The notes below the pieces were generated by a model, which was not told where the DNA came from, made no database searches, and saw only the letters and a list, made by a program, of their open reading frames with translations. This document shows positions 62,305-64,000 of a DNA stretch of 64,000 nucleotides, one piece after another; position 1 is the first letter of the stretch; every line of letters starts with the position of its first letter. The DNA comes from Cladosporium sp. IMV 00045 (Eukaryota > Ascomycota > Dothideomycetes > Cladosporiales > Cladosporiaceae): positions 1-64,000 of the forward strand of contig MSJI02000002.1 in the NCBI GenBank assembly GCA_001931905.2, written 5' to 3'. The position numbers and the translations under genes were made by a program.

Positions 62305-63563
62305 ATGGCTGAAGACGCCATCGACCGCAAGATGGAGGAGCGTATGGAGTTCTCCACCTCCAAGGAAGTCTCTGTCGCGCCCACTTTCGAAGCCATGCAC
62401 CTGAAGGAAAACCTGCTTCGCGGAATCTACGCCTACGGATATGAATCGCCCTCCGCCGTGCAGTCGCGTGCTATTGTTCAAATCTGCAAAGGCCGCGACA
62501 CCATCGCCCAGGCCCAGTCCGGTACTGGTAAGACTGCCACCTTCAGCATCAGCATCCTGCAGGTCATCGACACCGCTGTGCGCGAGTCGCAAGCGCTGGT
62601 CCTCAGCCCGACGAGAGAACTGGCTACTCAAATTCAGAGCGTTCTGCTGGCGCTTGGAGATTACATGAACGTGCAATGCCACGCATGCATTGGAGGAACA
62701 AATGTGGGCGAGGACATCAGGAAGCTGGATTACGGTCAGCACGTTGTGAGCGGAACTCCTGGTCGCGTGGCCGACATGATTCGCCGTCGCAACCTGCGCA
62801 CTCGTAACATCAAGATGCTGGTCCTGGATGAAGCCGATGAACTCCTTAACAGGGGGTTCCGCGAGCAGATCTACGACGTCTACCGTTACCTTCCACCCGC
62901 CACTCAGGTCGTTGTCGTCAGCGCCACGCTCCCTTACGATGTTCTAGACATGACCACCAAATTCATGACCGACCCTGTCCGCGTCTTGGTCAAGCGTGAC
63001 GAATTGACCCTCGAGGGTCTCAAGCAGTACTTCATCGCAGTCGAGAAGGAAGAGTGGAAGTTCGACACTCTTTGCGACCTTTACGACACCCTCACCATCA
63101 CACAAGCCGTCATCTTCTGCAACACCCGCCGCAAGGTCGATTGGCTCACCGACAAGATGCGCGACGCCAACTTCACCGTTTCGAGCATGCACGGAGAGAT
63201 GCCCCAGAAGGAGCGCGACAGCATTATGCAAGAGTTCCGCCAGGGCAACAGCCGTGTGCTCATCTCGACCGACGTCTGGGCTCGTGGTATCGACGTGCAG
63301 CAGGTCAGCTTGGTGATCAACTACGACCTTCCCAGCAACCGTGAGAACTACATCCACCGCATCGGTCGTTCTGGTAGATTTGGTCGCAAGGGCGTGGCCA
63401 TCAACTTCGTTACTAGCGAAGATGTTAGGATTCTGCGTGACATTGAACGTAAGTTGTGAAGCATTCAGGTAAAAGAAATGAGATTAAGCTAACAATGATG
63501 GCAGTGTACTACTCCACCCAGATTGATGAGATGCCGATGAACGTCGCCGACCTGCTTGCTTAA
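62305..63563 (+). CDS. FAL1: DEAD-box RNA helicase eIF4A-III / Fal1
   Basis: Exons 62305-63448 and 63505-63563, with a 56-nt intron, give 400 residues. Motifs in order: Q-motif region with [20 protein letters not shown] and [70 protein letters not shown]; and [13 protein letters not shown]. The second exon gives [18 protein letters not shown], the C-terminal end specific to eIF4A3/Fal1 rather than translation eIF4A. Yeast Fal1 acts in 40S ribosome biogenesis, and eIF4A3 is the core of the exon junction complex. All helicase motifs are intact. The last exon is small and needed for the diagnostic end. Confidence 0.94.
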
Positions 63564-64000
63564 GGGGCATGACAAGTGCTTGACAGCACTGGAGGAAAAC
63601 CAAGATTGAACAGACTGCGTTCCAGGAAAAGCAAAAGTACTTGTTCACAGAGAATGGAAGTCTCATTTCCCCGCGCCCGCCACAAGAGCGGGCTACGAAG
63701 AGTCAATGATTGGCATACGGCCACTGGGGATGGAAATGGGCATCTGTAATCAGATTGTAAGTCTGGCAACTTGAATGAACAGCGGGTTAGCAAGCACTGA
63801 CGAACAGCAGGTATGAATGAAAAGTTGACCCCAACGAGTGCGATACCACCGAATACGACGACGATCACGAAAGCTTCAAGCACAACATCAACTGCCAATT
63901 CCCAGCGCTGCAGCAATTCCCAGCGTCTCACGTCGCTAAGGAAGCAACCGAACAAGAGAGAATAGCAGTCTTGATGGTTTGACTAACTACAGAGACGCGT
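63564..64000. other. 3' flank of FAL1 with an unrecognised minus-strand frame
   Basis: A minus-strand frame (63955-63560) contains WELLQRWELAVDVVLEAFVI then VVVFGGIALVGVNFSFIPAV, which looks like an amphipathic segment followed by a membrane helix. An acceptor-like CCTTAG precedes it, so it could be the last exon of a gene starting beyond 64000. The rest of the frame is not protein-like. Confidence 0.3.

Noticed and set aside
1..64000. tRNA, rRNA or CRISPR features
   Set aside because: No box A/box B pair with a foldable cloverleaf, no rRNA sequence and no regularly spaced repeats were seen; TTCGA-containing sites lie in coding sequence.

Overview
The window is nuclear DNA of a filamentous ascomycete (Pezizomycotina, most likely a Dothideomycete). 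Genes are compact and have short GT-AG introns of about 50-120 nt. The gene repertoire is typically fungal: CAF-1, SPO11, APC6, POM34, HET, NACHT-ankyrin, cutinase, Zn2Cys6 and a Fot1/pogo transposon. The lineage is an inference from gene content; no marker gene fixes the species.

Layout. 0-11 kb is accessory and decaying: the 5' end of a pogo-like transposon that has cut a DUF6536 membrane-protein gene, relics of a Zn2Cys6 regulator and of a sugar transporter, then an intact secreted M35 protease and an SDR. 11-16 kb carries a cutinase, an UNC93-like transporter with an in-frame TAG, and an alpha/beta hydrolase. 16-23 kb is a housekeeping block: CAF-1 large subunit and SPO11 (divergent), then APC6/CDC16 and YJU2 (divergent). 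23-35 kb is accessory again: a DszC/acyl-CoA-dehydrogenase-like flavoenzyme, a frameshifted MFS drug-type transporter, a Tubby-like protein, a HET gene with a short deletion, a sulfite-oxidase-like molybdoenzyme and a GH31 alpha-xylosidase-like enzyme. 35-45 kb has POM34, a degenerate AMP-binding protein, an unusual SDR, an MPP6-like exosome cofactor fused to a zinc knuckle, and a 2OG-Fe(II) oxygenase. 45-50 kb has a broken F-box gene and a NACHT-ankyrin NLR-like gene. 50-64 kb is mostly housekeeping: dephospho-CoA kinase, a long disordered protein, ribokinase, complex I NDUFS6, YjbQ, SF3a60/PRP9 and eIF4A3/FAL1.

Main observations. (1) The transposase coding region is almost free of CpA and TpG, the RIP target dinucleotide. 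All four that remain lie in Met, Cys, His or Gln codons, which cannot avoid it. (2) The transposon/host junction can be read to the base, with a TA target site. (3) Several accessory genes are nearly complete but carry one or two disabling changes, whereas the housekeeping genes are clean. (4) An MPP6-type exosome cofactor carries its own CCHC knuckle. Three RNA-splicing genes and several divergent promoters lie in the housekeeping blocks. No tRNA, rRNA or CRISPR array was recognised.
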